64,000 nt of DNA, taken from Purshia tridentata. Its lineage: Eukaryota; Streptophyta; Magnoliopsida; Rosales; Rosaceae. Under the pieces are notes generated by a model, which was not told the DNA's origin, did not search any database, and saw nothing but the letters and a program-made list of their open reading frames with translations. The position numbers and the translations under genes were made by a program. The DNA lies in NCBI GenBank assembly GCA_003254885.1, contig QANT01001080.1:1-64000 (forward strand), given 5' to 3'. How positions within the stretch are numbered: the first letter of the stretch is position 1; the number at the start of each line of letters is the position of its first letter. Positions 25,301 through 37,127 of the stretch are shown here, piece after piece.

Positions 25301-25937
25301 AAAAATTTGAAGGTAGATTTACACCATTGGGCATCCATATCCTTAGTATGTCCAATAATTTTGTGAAGGAAATGTCGGACCAAACGTGCATACACTTAAT
25401 TTGATATAAATGTATTAGGAAGGCAAGTTTTTTCCTTCCGCAACCAGGGTATAACTCAGTTTCGGCATCTGCCACCAAACTATAGAATTTGTCAACATAG
25501 GTGGAGGTTGGAGGGGTGGGCTCATCTACCTCAGTCTTGTTCGCTGTAGTAAGGCCATGAATCCCTAGAGCATCTTCCAGCATTGCATGCATACCATTAT
25601 CTTCAAGTGACAAGGTATGATTCACTGGGCGTGTCGGCATTGCTTCGCCATGATGCTTCCATATTGCATTCACATAAGCTAAATCCATCCCTCTGAACAT
25701 TAAGTGTTCTTTCACGATGTCTGGGGCCTTTCAATATCGATTTTGACAATCTTTACAGGGACATTTTATTTGCCCATCGAAGCCGGCTACCTCGCTTGAG
25801 TGGGCGATGAAACATTGCAAACCATTGGTGAAGGTGTTTGATCGACGATCAGAAACAACCCATGATTTGTCGATTAGGTAGAGCAAGTGAATATGTGCAA
25901 CTGTCCCACACATGTAATGGTTAGCAAATACTAGCAT
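22313..25937 (-). CDS. TNP2-type transposase of CACTA-1 (Transposase_21), damaged
   Basis: This is the catalytic-type CACTA transposase. Minus-strand order of parts: a Transposase-associated N-terminus (25,937-25,740; DKSWV, then CPCKDCQNRY), the Transposase_21 core (25,715-23,967; YFPLGPRLQRLYM, NPFRMMS, WTINDFPAYAMLLGWSTKG, the histidine-rich ECYLGHCRWLP, YWECLLLYHNLDVMHIEKN), DUF4218 (23,946-23,222; GLKSHDCHIIMQYLLP, YRWMYPIERY, then EGYIVEECLSFCELYF), an exon near 23,140-23,030 (HLAFPEWFRKH) and DUF4216 (22,773-22,313; FDCDWVD, GFTLVNFDRLL, FYVEDPTEPGW). An intron of about 93 bp lies near 23,540-23,632. Lesions by eye are a TGA in place of the expected Trp after CQNRY near 25,732, a frame change near 23,985, and another near 22,505. 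The usual initiating Met before DKSWV is Ile here, so the start at 25,937 is uncertain. Probably not functional. Confidence 0.88.
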
Positions 25938-27451
25938 TTATAAATGTAAGGCTTTATTACTATGGCATTTTTCAGCGATACCATATCCCATCTAATACAA
26001 CGTGCATATATTTTTACTAATGATAGGAGCCATGAATAATGCATGATTTGTCTACACCATTGTCACAATGTTCATAAGGTGTGCCTCCTAGGCCATTTAT
26101 TAGGCTGGACGGTGATAAAAGACTAAGTTTTGAAGCAATCAAGCCAGCCAGAAAGAGATAGATAGCAATGAATTGTCATATGTAGAGGAGTATTGTGTTA
26201 AGCCTAATGGGCTGTTGATCCACTCTACCAACTATAGGGGTTCGAATTGTCCAATACATGGAAAACCATGATTCAGAGATGATGTCGCATGACCTTTGGC
26301 AATTGCATTCAATTGCCATCCATAACCCCATATGCCTTTAATAAATCCAATCTGTTGCATTGTTTAAGTGCCATATTGATATACAAACCCAATTGAACTG
26401 CACGGAACAATATCTACATTACAGACAGGTTCCCATAAAATTGGGATGAAGGGGATAAATGGCCAAAATATTAAAGTCACCTAATAAATGGTTTATCAAT
26501 ATGGTGGAATTACTCAATGCTTGCATATCAAAGCCAAATTCAATGGGCAGGGACATAAATTCAATTGTTATTAAAACAAAATCAGGAGTTGGAATATGGA
26601 GATTACCTGGTTGCTGCACCAATTTGGGATTTGGGAGGTTGCTGTAGACACTGTTTCTGCGTTTTGGGTATCAAATCATACTTCGGGCGTCAGCAGGTAG
26701 GCGAAGAAGAGAAAGAACAACAATTGAAACCGGATGCAGTCCTTGAAGCTGAAAGGACCCTGCTTTGGAGATGGTCACTGCTGGAGTATAATCATAGACT
26801 AAGAGAGGGAAAACCCGAGATCGGCATCATAAAGGCAATTGGCATTTGATGTTATGATGATAGGGTTCTCATTGCCTGGATTAGAGAGGTAGGTACCAAG
26901 AGAATAGAGTTTTACAAGGATGAGAGTGTCGAGAGTGAAGAACTAGTATGGAACTCTGATGTCAAATACGGGTTCACTCTATTTCTGTCTACATGGTGTG
27001 CAGCTGATATGTGCAAGTACGAGTTCACCTTTTTGTCCAATGTTAGTTTGTCTCTTGTTAGGAGAGGACGGGTTGGCCTCCACCATTAATATTAATGTAC
27101 TGAATATTTTATTATTTTCAATAAAATATTTTTTAAATAAATCAAACAATATGGTCTACAATAGGGCTAGTTATAAAACACCCGAGTGAAGTGTCCACTC
27201 AAACTATATATTAAGTAATTTTTTAACATAAAATATAAGATTATACTTCTTTTTGCTACAAGCATTGTGGCAAAAGGGGCAAGTAGATTTCCAATGCTGT
27301 CAGAATAGATGATAAAACCATAGGGGCTGTGGGTAATGCTTTAACTGCCACAGGTGGCCGTTGCGTGTTGAGTATATACCATAGACACACAGCAGGTGTG
27401 GATTATGGGCCTTTATCCACCATTGGGTTTGGGGTGTGGGGAAATCACCTA
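25938..27451. other. CACTA-1 5' region and right subterminal region
   Basis: This is upstream of the TNP2 gene. The last 220 bp carry CTGTGG, GCCACAG and GTGTGG words (27,265-27,420) matching those of the left subterminal region. Plus-strand ORFs near 26,565-26,849 have no domain. A promoter for the transposase is expected here but I cannot point to it. Confidence 0.5.
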
Positions 27452-27478
27452 TGGCCTATGTGTGATTTTGTTGTAGTG
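27452..27478 (-). repeat. CACTA-1 right terminal inverted repeat
   Basis: Ends GATTTTGTTGTAGTG, the exact inverse of the first 15 bases at 12,047. The following TGG (27,479-27,481) repeats the left flank TGG. Confidence 0.93.
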
Positions 27479-27481
27479 TGG

Positions 27482-29154
27482 ATTTGGGTTAAAATGTGAA
27501 ATGTGCACATAAATTTTTTCGTGGAGGTAGGGGTTGCAAAGCTTCCTTCATCCCAGAATTGACTTGCCACCAGCGATATCAGCGGAACTTAAAATGGTGG
27601 GGATCCAACTTCTCACATGTTCATAGGTGGGGTCATACCAAATCCCTTGTTCTGTTATTAGCAGCGTCGTGAAGGACAATTAGCAATAGGTGATGCACTT
27701 GGGCATTCTAGTATGATCAAGAAATTAATTGGGGATGAAAGCAAATAGTGGGGAACTGCAATTATTAGCTGACAGGGTGAAGCCATTTGTAATTGATACT
27801 GTGTGAATTTTTGCCCGTAAGGAGTTCAATTGATCAGAGAAAGAGTTCAACAATAATCTGTCCCTCTTTAATCATCAGGTTATTTAGCTTCATTAATGAG
27901 GTACGATCATGTTGGACATCCCATTTCTTCACATATACTTAGGCAAGAAACTCTTATGCAGTTTTTTACATAATGTCCTTTTTCAATCCATATTGTGACA
28001 TCGTTGAATTGTTTCATCTATTCTCCTTATGCTTGTAATTGAGCTGATGGAAACCATATTGCTTAGCTTATTCAAACTGTCTATGTGTAGCTTAATTACT
28101 GGTTGTTGCATTATGATTTTTGTTAAAAATGTTGGATCGGTTTTTGTTAATAATGTTGGATCGGGCTTTTGATGTAGACCACTTGTTCTTATTCAAACTG
28201 TCTATGTGTAGCTTAATTACTGATTGTTGCATTATGATTTTTGTTAAAAATGTTGGATCGGGCTTTTGATGTAGACCACTTGTGTTATCCCCCTATGGTG
28301 AAATTTGCACTTTACATTCTGAGTTAAATAATGTGTTCAATAAATTGCTGTTTATTGAATCACACCTCAAGTTTTGCTGTATATGTACATTACAAATTAA
28401 CCTACTGAATTTGGTAGATTATTAATCCAACCAATCACATTTGTGGAGTCAGTTACAGAACTGTTTGGCAAACACAGTCCACATGTGCAAGGATATATGG
28501 AATCCCCAATATTTCATATATACTGACCAAAGGTATATACTTACCAGTATAGTTGATATCCAACATTTGTGCAATGCTGACTTTGAGCTGATATCTTACT
28601 CTGAACACTTGTCTGATGGCCAAGATTTGTTAATAAATTAAGTGAGATAGCTAATCACCCTACTCCAGATTGTATTCTAACTTAAACGTAGGCCTCAAAT
28701 ATGGATTGATGAGCAGCGGATCCTTTGTTTTTTTTTTTCAATAGCTTCTATTGCAATATGCGTGTACATGTGGAACTTTCTTGTGCGTTTTATCTATACT
28801 CCTTACACTTTAGACTCCACCAACTGTGCTGGAGTTCATGATAAAATTTCTATGATAGATAACCACTAGTAAAATGATGGTAATTGATATTGTATAATCA
28901 AAGTGTGACAGCAAATGTCTACTTTATATATTTCCAGTATCAGTTTACTATTTTGTAAAGCCTCTTGGTTCATTTTACTTTAGGATTGCATACCACCATT
29001 TTTTTAAAATAAGTGTGACATTCTTTTTTCAAGTAATGATTACTGCTGCCGTCTTGAAGTGTTGATTGAAGTTTTCATGTTCCATTGGTTTGATTAACAC
29101 AATATTGAAGGTGACATCCAAACTTTAGAATTCATCAGTAGCCTAACAGTATTC
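27482..29154. other. CACTA-2 5' region resumed after the CACTA-1 insertion
   Basis: AT-rich sequence upstream of the CACTA-2 transposase start. It contains a diverged tandem duplication with a 121-bp period (28,068-28,290) sharing TTCAAACTGTCTATGTGTAG and the phrase ATGTTGGATCGG, which is itself repeated once more in the first copy. No gene is supported. Confidence 0.5.
28068..28290. repeat. 121-bp tandem duplication
   Basis: TTCAAACTGTCTATGTGTAG occurs at 28,071 and 28,192. Both copies run on through AATGTTGGATCGG to GATGTAGACCACTTGT. The first copy has a further short internal repeat of the ATGTTGGATCGG word. Confidence 0.8.
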
Positions 29155-32100
29155 ATGGATAAGGGGAGGGTAAGGCTTGACTGTAGTGGTGCAGAGTATC
29201 AAACTAGATTGAGAAATTTCCTTGACACATGTTTCCAACATCATTCCATCGACAATCGAGTTAAGTGTCCATATCGCTCATGCTACAATCGATTTTGGAA
29301 GACACGATATGAAATTGAGAAACATCTTATGGCTCACAGTATGGACCCTTGATATATGGATCTACCCTGGATCAATCATGGAAAGCTATTCATAACCCAT
29401 CAATTCCCATGGCCGACACTGAGTCTATAGTGTTCGAACGAGGGTCAGGTGATATGTCTAGCATACACTGTGTGCTAGATGACCTGTTCCAAGCACTAAG
29501 TTTTGATGCAAATACTACTGCAACCTCTACAAACGCATAGACAGCAAGGGGGTGCACACCAGATATACAAAATTTTTACAAACTTGTCGAGGATGCAAAC
29601 TCTCTTCTTTATTCTGGTTGTGAGCAAATTAAAAAACTAGAGTTCATTGTTGCACTGTATCACATCAAGTGTTTACACGGATGGATCGACAAGTCAGTTT
29701 CAGACCTTCCGTCATTGCTAATAAGAACATTTCCTAAAGGGGAAACGCTACCACCATCATTTTACCATACTCGAAAGCTTATTCGACAGCTTGGATTGTC
29801 TTACGAGAAGATAAATGCTCACCCATATGACTGCATGTTGTTCTGAAAGGACAACCACAATGATGTAGTGCGCAAAGTATGTGGTGCTGACCTGTAAAGC
29901 GTTCAGAACCCCCAGAATGGTCATAAGGTTGCTATCAAAGTGTTGAGGTATTTCCCACTAGGCCCAAGACTTCAGCGCTTGTACATGTTAAGGCACATTA
30001 CCCCACATATCACTTGGCACACTTTCAAGTGTGTCAAGGACGGTGTCATGAGGCATCCGGTTGACTCCTCTGCAGACTTTTAATATGCAGGCTGCACTTT
30101 TGTGGACCATAAATGATTTTCCTACATATGCTAATTTATCTAGATGGAGCACGAAGGGTAAAATGGCATGCCCTAGTGTACTCACTTTACGGAGTCTCAA
30201 TTCTTCAAGTGGGGACATAAACACTGCTATTTGGGCCATCGGAGGTTCCTTCCCAAAAATCATAGATATAAGAGGGAGAAGGCTATATTTAATGGTCAAC
30301 CTGAGACATGTGTGGCCCTAGTCCCATTAACTAGGACTGACTGCTTACGTCAATTGTCCACATTATATTTCAAGGTTAGGAAAAAATGGAGTAAGCCATT
30401 TGCCTTGCAGCAAACCATTGAAGGGGATTATGTTGAGTATACTGGACCATGGAAAAAATGAAGTATCTTCTACACTTTACCGTATTGGGAGTTCAACCTA
30501 CTCCGTCATAACTTGGACATGATGTACATCAAAAAGAATGTGTGCAACAGTCTTGTTGATGCGCTGTTGGGATTGGAAGGCAAGACGAAGATGGACTGAA
30601 TGGACAGGCTAATTTGGAACTTTTACAATGGAAGCCGAGGCTTCATCTGGTAAGGCATGGAAATAAAACTTACCTACCACCAGCTGCCTTTACTCTGAAT
30701 TCACTGAGAAACTCATGTTCTATCAATTATCAGTTATTAAAGAGCAAGAAAATCTCTGATGGTTACTTTTCCAACATTAACTGGTGCATAAATGTGAGTG
30801 AGAAAAAGATATTCGGACTTAAGAGCCATGATTGTCATGTCCTTATTCAGCATTTGGTACCACTTGAAATTCAGAGGATATTGCCAAAGAACACTCCTTA
30901 AATAATTCTTGAGTTATGTCATTTTTCAAAAATATCTGTAACAAATCCTCCATCTCCCAAGCCTTCCTTGATCACAATCACCGAATAGCGGTGACATTGT
31001 GCCAATTGGATCATATTTGTTCTCTGACCTTTTTTTATGTCATGATTCATTTGCTGATTCATTAGAGAGGTTAGTATGGTTAGTGTATAATTTCTCTGTT
31101 CACTTCTAATCCATTTCACAGACAATAATGGTAAACATGACTTCATATCTGCATAAATCATATGTCAATGCATAGTAAGACCCAAATAGTTACTTTGTAT
31201 TTCAAAGGTACCTACATACCTTCAAATCGTATGTCAAAAATATAAGTCAACCAGAAGGTAGCATAGCTAAAGGCTACATTGTGGATGAATGCCTTTTCTT
31301 TTGCTCAATGAATTTGTAACGAGTTTAAACCTGTCATAACCAAGTTAGCCGTAACAGTTATGAAGGTGAGAATGTTGGCTGCACTGGTTTTCCCATTTTT
31401 ATGGCTTTGGTGCCTTTAGGGGTGGATTCACCCCGTTCACTTTAAACAGTGGGCTTTGGGATGTGCACACTGTAATGTTCTGTTCAATTGCACCAAGGTA
31501 GATCCATTTATTAGGTATGTTTTCGTTTCACCAACCTTGCTACTATGCTGGTGACTATAAAATGATGCGCATTGAATTTTATTAGTGTGCATTAATTGTT
31601 ATGTTGCTCTGAACAAAAACTCATACTGTTGTTACTACTTATTTCAACCTGGATAGGGATCATCAAGCTGTCATATGTGTGGGCAGGGATCGACACACCA
31701 CCCTTTTAATGACGGACACCCATGCTAATAACACGCTAACCAAAGTGTTTCAAACTCATGTAAGCATCTGTTTGCAATATGTTTATTTGACCATGTTTGA
31801 ATACTTTCATACAGTTAACATACAAGGCAAATCAAATTGAGTTTTGTAATTTTGATTTCCTGGCTATTTAGATTAACTGCTTGGTTGAGTGTGACAATGA
31901 AGTATAAGCGGATTAAATTGCATTGTCATATGGTCCTAGACAATAGGCTAGATGGTTCAAGAGTTACTTGGTGAATGGGTTTCGATTCCGAATAAAAAAG
32001 GCAGACACATTGAAGAAAACCCAAAATAGTGGTGTATTTGTTGTCGCACATACTAACGGCTAAGCTAGTACAAGAGATTGAAGCCTACAGGTTGGACCAG

Positions 32101-32400
32101 TTGGATATTACGGGGTATTGATGGATATCATTAAGTTGGAATATGATGATGCTCAGACATTGGTGCTTTTTGAGTGTGAGTGGGCAGATAACCACACTGG
32201 AGTAAAGAAGGATGAGTACAGGTTCACTATGTTTTCATTCAAGTGATTACAACTGTCCAATGACACGTTCATCATTTTATCCCATGCTCAGCAAGTATTC
32301 TACGTGGACAACACTGTAGAGCCCGGATGGCAGGTGCCGATTAATACACATCCCTGAGATTTGTATGACATGACAACCGCATCTGTCGGTGATGTGTGCG
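29155..32400 (+). pseudogene. Decayed TNP2-type transposase of CACTA-2
   Basis: Plus-strand pieces follow the same order as in CACTA-1: MDKGRVRL with CPYRSCYNRF (29,155-29,352), SLLYSGCEQIKKLEF, KLIRQLGLSYEKI and RYFPLGPRLQRLYM (29,560-30,060), WTINDFPTYANLSRWSTKG (30,100-30,160), NLDMMYI-like (30,515), GLKSHDCHVLIQHLVP (30,817-30,870), GSIAKGYIVDECLFFC (31,260-31,310), and a DUF4216-like piece with FECEWADNHTG and VFYVDNTVEPGWQVP near 32,170-32,345. Reading frame changes and stops are frequent throughout, so it is far more decayed than the CACTA-1 gene. That agrees with CACTA-2 being the older host of the insertion. Confidence 0.85.
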
Positions 32401-34504
32401 GTGCATAAATTCTATATATGCTCGGTGTGGACCCAACTAGATTGAGTATAAGGCTGATATTGCTGACACAGTCGATTGCCCCCTCACTCCACCACCTACC
32501 CTATCAAGATTTCAGTTAATACATGAATTTGAATCATTTGGCTATTTATGTGGCAATATGCAGAAAATAATTTTTAAGTGCATTTGGACCTCTGTATACT
32601 GTTTTTTTAATTATTAACTATCTGAATCCATATCCTTCACATGGATAATACCTGCTTTGTATTCGAAGACCATCACCTAGATAAACTATAGTGAAGTCAT
32701 ATCCACTGAATCAAAACTATAGTTCAGACTTGTACTCGACATACATGTTGTTTGACATGCAAAAGAGTACTACCAAGTATGTGCATACTTTGTGAATTGT
32801 TTTCGGTCTTTGTTTGGCTATCTGGTGTAATCAATGCATTTGTTAAATTAAAATGGTGGTTTTTTTAAGATTTGAATGGTAATAGGCAGTGCTTGGCATA
32901 TAAGCCAATCATATGTCCACATCACTAATCTACTGTATTGTTGATAATCTGGTGCATTTTATATGTGACACCATGCTATGCTCATTTACTGCATATCTAG
33001 CACATTGACAGTATTTTCATTTGCCATTCTATAACCCTAATCAACACTTATGGCTTTTTTTTCCATAATTTTAAGGCCTTGTAACATGGCTTTCATTCCA
33101 TAATTTAGTTACTAAATCTGTTGCATTAGGAAACATAGAAACCTTTACTTCAGCTGTTACAACTGGTTTGCACATGATTTAGGTTATAATTTGTATTGCA
33201 TATTCGAGTTTGAAAATGAGACAGTCATTGTATTTCTGGGCCACACTTCAGTAAACAGTTACTGGGCAGAGTGCCTTATTGCTATTTATAACGCTTGGAT
33301 TTATGTTTTACAATTGAGTGGAGGTGGTGTTGTGTTAAATATATGGTATAGTAAAACAGGATTTATTACCCCTATGTAGCAACTAAGGAATATTAGGGGC
33401 GGTAGTCATATTGTAGCATCTGTTGGTCTGACAAATCAAAACTGTATAGGTGTATCATTACATAAGCTTATATATGGTAAGGGCGCTACTCAAACCATAT
33501 ATAATAAATCTGATAGTGCAACATGTTTTTACCTTTTCCCAAATTTACTTCTCCCACCCTATAATCAATAACTTTCTTATGGTTACTTTATGGTTATATC
33601 ACACACACATACTTATGTGATATTATTTTCCATGGAGCATATGGCATACATAACATGAATACATACATATTTGTTAAATCTTGCATTTGTAGACAGGTTT
33701 ACTCAGCCAGAAGTCAGATAACGCAAGGCCTCCTAAGGGAAAATAAAACTATCCCTTGTGGCATTAGACAGTGTATTTTTTGTTTCATCTGTTACAGTAT
33801 CAAAAAATATACATATTCCTTGCATGACTGAATATATCATTCTTCTGTATGGTGGTCTTGACTCTGAAAAAGGTTTAGGTGTCAATGAAAAATGAAAAGT
33901 TGAAACTTTATTCAAAAATTCGTACCAACCCACAAAGTATGTAAGACAAGTAAAGGTGCTTGTTCATACTAACGTCATAAACTCAGCCAGTAAATGAAAG
34001 CAGATGGCAAGTGGCCATATAGTAAATGCATACATAACTTCTCATGTTCTGAAATATTTTAAGTATAACATGCTGGTCTTGCATTGATCCAGTTTTTGTT
34101 ATTTTTGGTTTTTTTTTTTTTGAATGTATAAAGTCCATAAGTTGGTTTGAATCACAATCCAGTTGGTAGGCAACTGTGTATTGTTAATATGAATTATTAG
34201 TTTATGTTGTTCTGTCAGCATATATACAGTGGTAGATATTCCACTCAAATGAAGCCATATCTGCCTATTATGGTAGATATTTCAATCAAAGTAGTGTCTG
34301 AGTCTGATATGCCTTTTAAATATGTCCTGGTATCAGAGTTATTGGGCAGGAGTATAAGATCTTCAATTTTGATTTGGTTCTACTGTGGGGGGCCCCTACT
34401 AGTGGAAAAACCAATTAAAAATAATTGTTTAAGGGTCCATATAATGCTTATATAAATTTGCAATTAGGATCCCATTCATAAAAACCTCATTATTCTTCCT
34501 AGTA
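32401..34504. other. Unassigned sequence within CACTA-2
   Basis: AT-rich, with no recognisable protein, TIR pair or LTR pair. Small ORFs (33,191-33,379; 33,733-33,933; 34,204-34,455) have no domain. It may be intron or spacer between CACTA-2 genes. Confidence 0.5.
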
Positions 34505-37127
34505 ATGCCCAAAAAAATTAGAAGGCATGTGGACATTGCTGTATACAGGAAATTGTTTATGGAGAATGTACCAGACTACGAGGTTCTTATTGGCAATGCC
34601 AGTTCCTATACTGATTCTACAACTTCTGATCACAACAAAAATGATTTTGTCAACCACTTGGTGAATACTTGGGTGCCAATGAATCGACATGTTTCACGAG
34701 TCTCAAGAAATGGCTGAGGTGAACTCTCTTTTGCTCATCCAGGTGAAGCCAACAATGGAAATACTGGTAACAGGGAGGTGTCAACACCACTGAGAGAGGG
34801 GATTACACACACAGATGGCACTGAGAGGATGCCAACCTCAGACACTAATGGAGAAACAGAGAGGATAATCAACAAGTACTTTCTAGCTAGTGACTAGAAT
34901 TTATTAAGCACTGGTCACTATTCTCCTATGGTGCCCATGGTGTTTACACTATTGTCGAAGAATCAAGTGGCAAGCGATGCTCAAGAAGGGGTTGCACCTG
35001 TTACCACTGCCACCCTTTGGGACCCTACCACATCTGGTGAGGAGAGTTTCGAGAATGCATATGTTATAGACATGTTTGACGAGTCATGGGTGAATCCGAT
35101 GATTGTCGATGACTAGAGATGACAATTATCCCCGTCTTCGCCAAGCCCCATGGGGCCCTGCCCCGATTAAATGGGTATGGTAATACCACTCCCCAGCCCA
35201 TCTTGCCCCGTATACCCATTTAATTTAATAAATATATTATATAATATTAATTTTATAAGTAAATTTCAATTTTATGTCATAATTTTTATTATCTTTTTGA
35301 ATTTAATAGTATTATAATCTAATTTAATGATGTTTTAATGTAATATGTGTATTTTATATGTATTATATTATATATTTGTATTGATTTAGTATCATTTTAA
35401 TAAGAAAAAAATTATAAAAAAAAAGATATGAGGCCTCGCATACTCGACGGGGACCCCGTATACCCAATGGGATAGGGATGGTATTGGCAAATCCAACCCC
35501 GCCCCGCTGTCATAATTTTTATTATCTTTTTGAATTTAATAGTATTATAATCTAATTTAATGATGTTTTAATGTAATATGTGTATTTTATATGTATTATA
35601 TTATATATTTGTATTGATTTAGTATCATTTTAATAAGAAAAAAATTAAAAAAAAAAAAAGATATGGGGCCTCGCATACTCGACAGGGACCCCGTATACCC
35701 AATGGGGTAGGGATGGTATTGGCAAATCCAACCCCGCCCCGCCCTATTGCCATCCCTATCAATAATTGAGTCCCATTAGGTTATAATGTAACATTAAGAG
35801 TGGGAAAGACACTTATTAGGTATATGCATGAAAGTGGTTGTGATTAAATGTAACACCCTGTAGTCTAGAACTTAAGTGATGGTATGTGTTAATTTTAGTA
35901 ATATTTACGTCTGCTATTAATCATATGGTGTCTATGATATCCTTGTTAGAGAACTAAGGTGTGGAACGACTTGGTAAGAAAAATGTTAATTGTCTACATA
36001 AATATAAATATCCATCTCATGGTCCAACTTCATGAATTGGGATTAATTCATGAGGACATCTGATGGTGCACTTGGGGCCTTCAATAAATGTGGTTCACAC
36101 CAAAATCTTCAAATTTTAAGAAAACTGACAAAATATTTTGGTAAAGACAATAGATTGGGTGTACACCATGCAATGGCTGCTGTCTTTTCAATAACTTATG
36201 TGTGGATGACTGTTGATTAGCATAGCATAATTACCATTAATACCATCATTTAAAGTTGGCTGAACCAACCCAATATATTGAATGGTGCGGTTTGGATTTC
36301 CATATGTATAGTTAGTACTTTCCCTCTGATAATTTCTAATAGTGGGCAGTGGAGACATAAAGGTTATTCCTATTGGCAGTCAGGTAAGTGGTTTGCATTC
36401 CTACACCTCTTGTAGTTTCTTCAAGTCCTGTAGATAATATGCATGGAGGAAACTTTCATTTCTGTGAATGCCATATGAGAATGGTTTTTTCACTATGTGC
36501 GAAATAGTGTGGCCTTTTAACCATTTTATTTTATCCACTTAAGGCTTGCTAAACTTCGATATAGTGGTAGTATGAACTTGCTTGATAGTTATCTAGCTGA
36601 ATATTGCTGCTAGAAATTAAGCCATTTTCTCACACCATGTTTCAGGCCATATACTCAGCTACCAATATTTTACAAAATTTGGTAAGTGGTAAGGTGATAA
36701 TACATATGCAAAATCCAAAAGGGGACTTGAGCAAATGCCAAGTTCATTTGGAACAAAGGAGGAGACTCATGAGGTGGAACCAATCTAGGTATCAGTTAGA
36801 AGGAAGGGCACAGGCAAGATGAGATCACTAGCTAGGAAGGGCTCTGTGGGATTCAGAAATAAGTGTGAGCTGGCTAGGCTTTTGAAGGATGACAAAACTT
36901 GGGAGGAAGATTGACTTGCATACTACTGCCATGTGGAGCAAATAAAATCGAATAGAGGTATACCATTCTACCCAAATTACATATATTACATTGAGTTCTA
37001 TGAGAGCATTTTCGTGGTACATAGAGATGACTATGAATGGACCAAAAACGATGTGATAAATCACATGTTTGGAATAGTATATCCTAATATCGGACTTGAA
37101 GAAGAGGTTGTAGATGTGGATGCATAG
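34505..37127 (+). pseudogene. Unrecognised, decayed coding pieces between the CACTA-2 transposase genes
   Basis: Three plus-strand open pieces lie in order: MPKKIRRHVDIAVYRKL with YEVLIGNASSYTDST (34,505-34,717), VFTLLSKNQVASDAQE with FENAYVIDMFDESW (34,928-35,116), and RNKCELARLLKDDKTWEED followed by IKSNRGIPFYPNYIYYIEF and MFGIVYPNIGLEEE (about 36,845-37,127). Composition and direction match the flanking transposase genes. The second piece ends exactly where a hAT-like element starts. I do not recognise the proteins; they may be a third CACTA gene or a captured host gene. In-frame stops show decay. Confidence 0.35.
35114..35758. mobile_element. 645-bp hAT-like non-autonomous element with internal duplication
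   Basis: The ends are imperfect inverse copies: TAGAGATGACAATTATCCCC at 35,114 and, read inversely from 35,758, TAGGGATGGCAATAGGGCGG. The TIR style (TAG-R-GATGG-CAA) resembles plant hAT miniature elements. The eight bases outside each end, TCGATGAC and TCAATAAT, agree at five positions, as an old 8-bp target duplication might. Inside are two direct copies of a 233-bp unit (35,276-35,508 and 35,509-35,741) that differ at only a few sites, so the duplication is young relative to the element ends. Confidence 0.6.

Larger units (their letters stand above)
12047..27478 (-). mobile_element. CACTA (En/Spm) transposon, 15.4 kb, with both TIRs and TGG target duplication (CACTA-1)
   Basis: The left end begins CACTACAACAAAATC at 12,047 and the right end finishes with its exact 15-base inverse at 27,478. 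Similarity continues with mismatches to about 27 bp (ACATAG, CCA). The flanks are TGG at 12,044-12,046 and TGG at 27,479-27,481. Subterminal words CTGTGG and GCCACAG recur near both ends. On the minus strand it encodes a TNP2-type transposase (22,313-25,937) and a Transposase_24/TNPA-like protein (13,032-15,395). About 6.9 kb between them holds other material, including a 71-bp repeat array and a plus-strand gene. Both transposase genes have a few coding lesions, so it is probably not autonomous now. It lies within the older CACTA-2 in the opposite orientation and is therefore younger. Confidence 0.92.

Noticed and set aside
32401-34504. A further CACTA or LTR end within the spacer
   Set aside because: No CACTA-type terminus, TG...CA pair or target duplication could be matched.
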